From: Pseudomonadota bacterium
GTDB taxonomy: Bacteria > Desulfobacterota > Desulfovibrionia > Desulfovibrionales > Desulfomicrobiaceae
Direction of reading: 5' to 3'
DNA length: 21,670 nucleotides
Assembly (NCBI GenBank): GCA_023393525.1
Contig: JAEWKZ010000072.1
Location: 1-21,670 of the forward strand
In this document: in pieces, positions 21,649 to 21,670 of the stretch
Position numbering within the stretch: position 1 is the stretch's first letter
Layout: each line of letters begins with the position of its first letter
Notes under the pieces: generated by a model
What the model was told of the DNA's origin: nothing
Databases searched by the model: none
Seen by the model: only the letters and a program-made list of their open reading frames with translations
Position numbers and translations under genes: made by a program

Positions 21649-21670
21649 TCCTGTCGGGCGGCCGTCCGGC

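Noticed and set aside
1..21670. CRISPR arrays, insertion sequences, integrases or defence systems
   Set aside because: No regularly spaced repeats, transposase motifs or recognisable defence genes seen on either strand, apart from the decayed vapC fragment.

Overview
The window reads as a GC-rich chromosome segment of a free-living Deltaproteobacterium, most likely a sulfate reducer of the Desulfovibrionales (Desulfomicrobium/Desulfovibrio type). This is inferred from gene content: ilvB-ilvN-ilvC behind yggT/yggU/DUF465, an XRE-cupin regulator next to an AMP-forming CoA ligase, an acidic-tailed FtsY, many c-di-GMP-type proteins and a sigma-54-like promoter. No 16S or marker search could be run. 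Most of the window is ordinary, densely packed core genome. The only eroded stretch is the first ~0.8 kb.

Layout. 1-117 (-): start of a Tat-exported protein, preceded by a good sigma-54-type -24/-12 element. 118-808: AT-richer tract with a vapC (PIN) toxin remnant, lying on the 3' side of tRNA-Pro(CGG) (809-885, -), which has its own promoter and terminator. 1052-3916 (+): REC-GAF-HD-GYP phosphodiesterase, RluA-family pseudouridine synthase, DUF1499 lipoprotein. 3948-6207 (-): smr-domain protein then ftsY. 6384-7382 (+): a receiver-GGDEF protein with both domains degenerate. 7367-8218 (-): an HDOD protein whose 3' end overlaps it. 8367-12961 (+): beta-CASP metallo-RNase, rsmD, coaD, miaA and a secreted unknown, closed by a very strong bidirectional terminator (12968-13004). 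13019-13216 (-): tatA with a clear promoter. 13383-21648 (+): eleven tightly spaced co-directional genes: YkgJ-like Cys protein, unknown 254-aa protein, XRE-cupin regulator, acyl-CoA ligase, HAD phosphatase, yggT, yggU, DUF465, ilvB, ilvN, ilvC.

How the genes work together. The 8.4-12 kb block is an RNA-processing/translation group (beta-CASP nuclease, 16S m2G966 methyltransferase, tRNA i6A37 transferase) with the CoA biosynthesis enzyme CoaD inside it. Three signalling proteins (HD-GYP, pseudo-GGDEF, HDOD) lie within 7.5 kb. The right end makes the first two enzymes of valine/isoleucine synthesis: acetolactate synthase (large and regulatory subunits) and ketol-acid reductoisomerase. FtsY and TatA belong to the two main protein export routes. 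I found no clearly new defence or mobile system. The best leads are the doubly degenerate REC-GGDEF protein, the YkgJ-like/254-aa pair, the secreted 289-aa protein, the sigma-54 promoter at the left edge and an unusual cofactor loop in IlvC.
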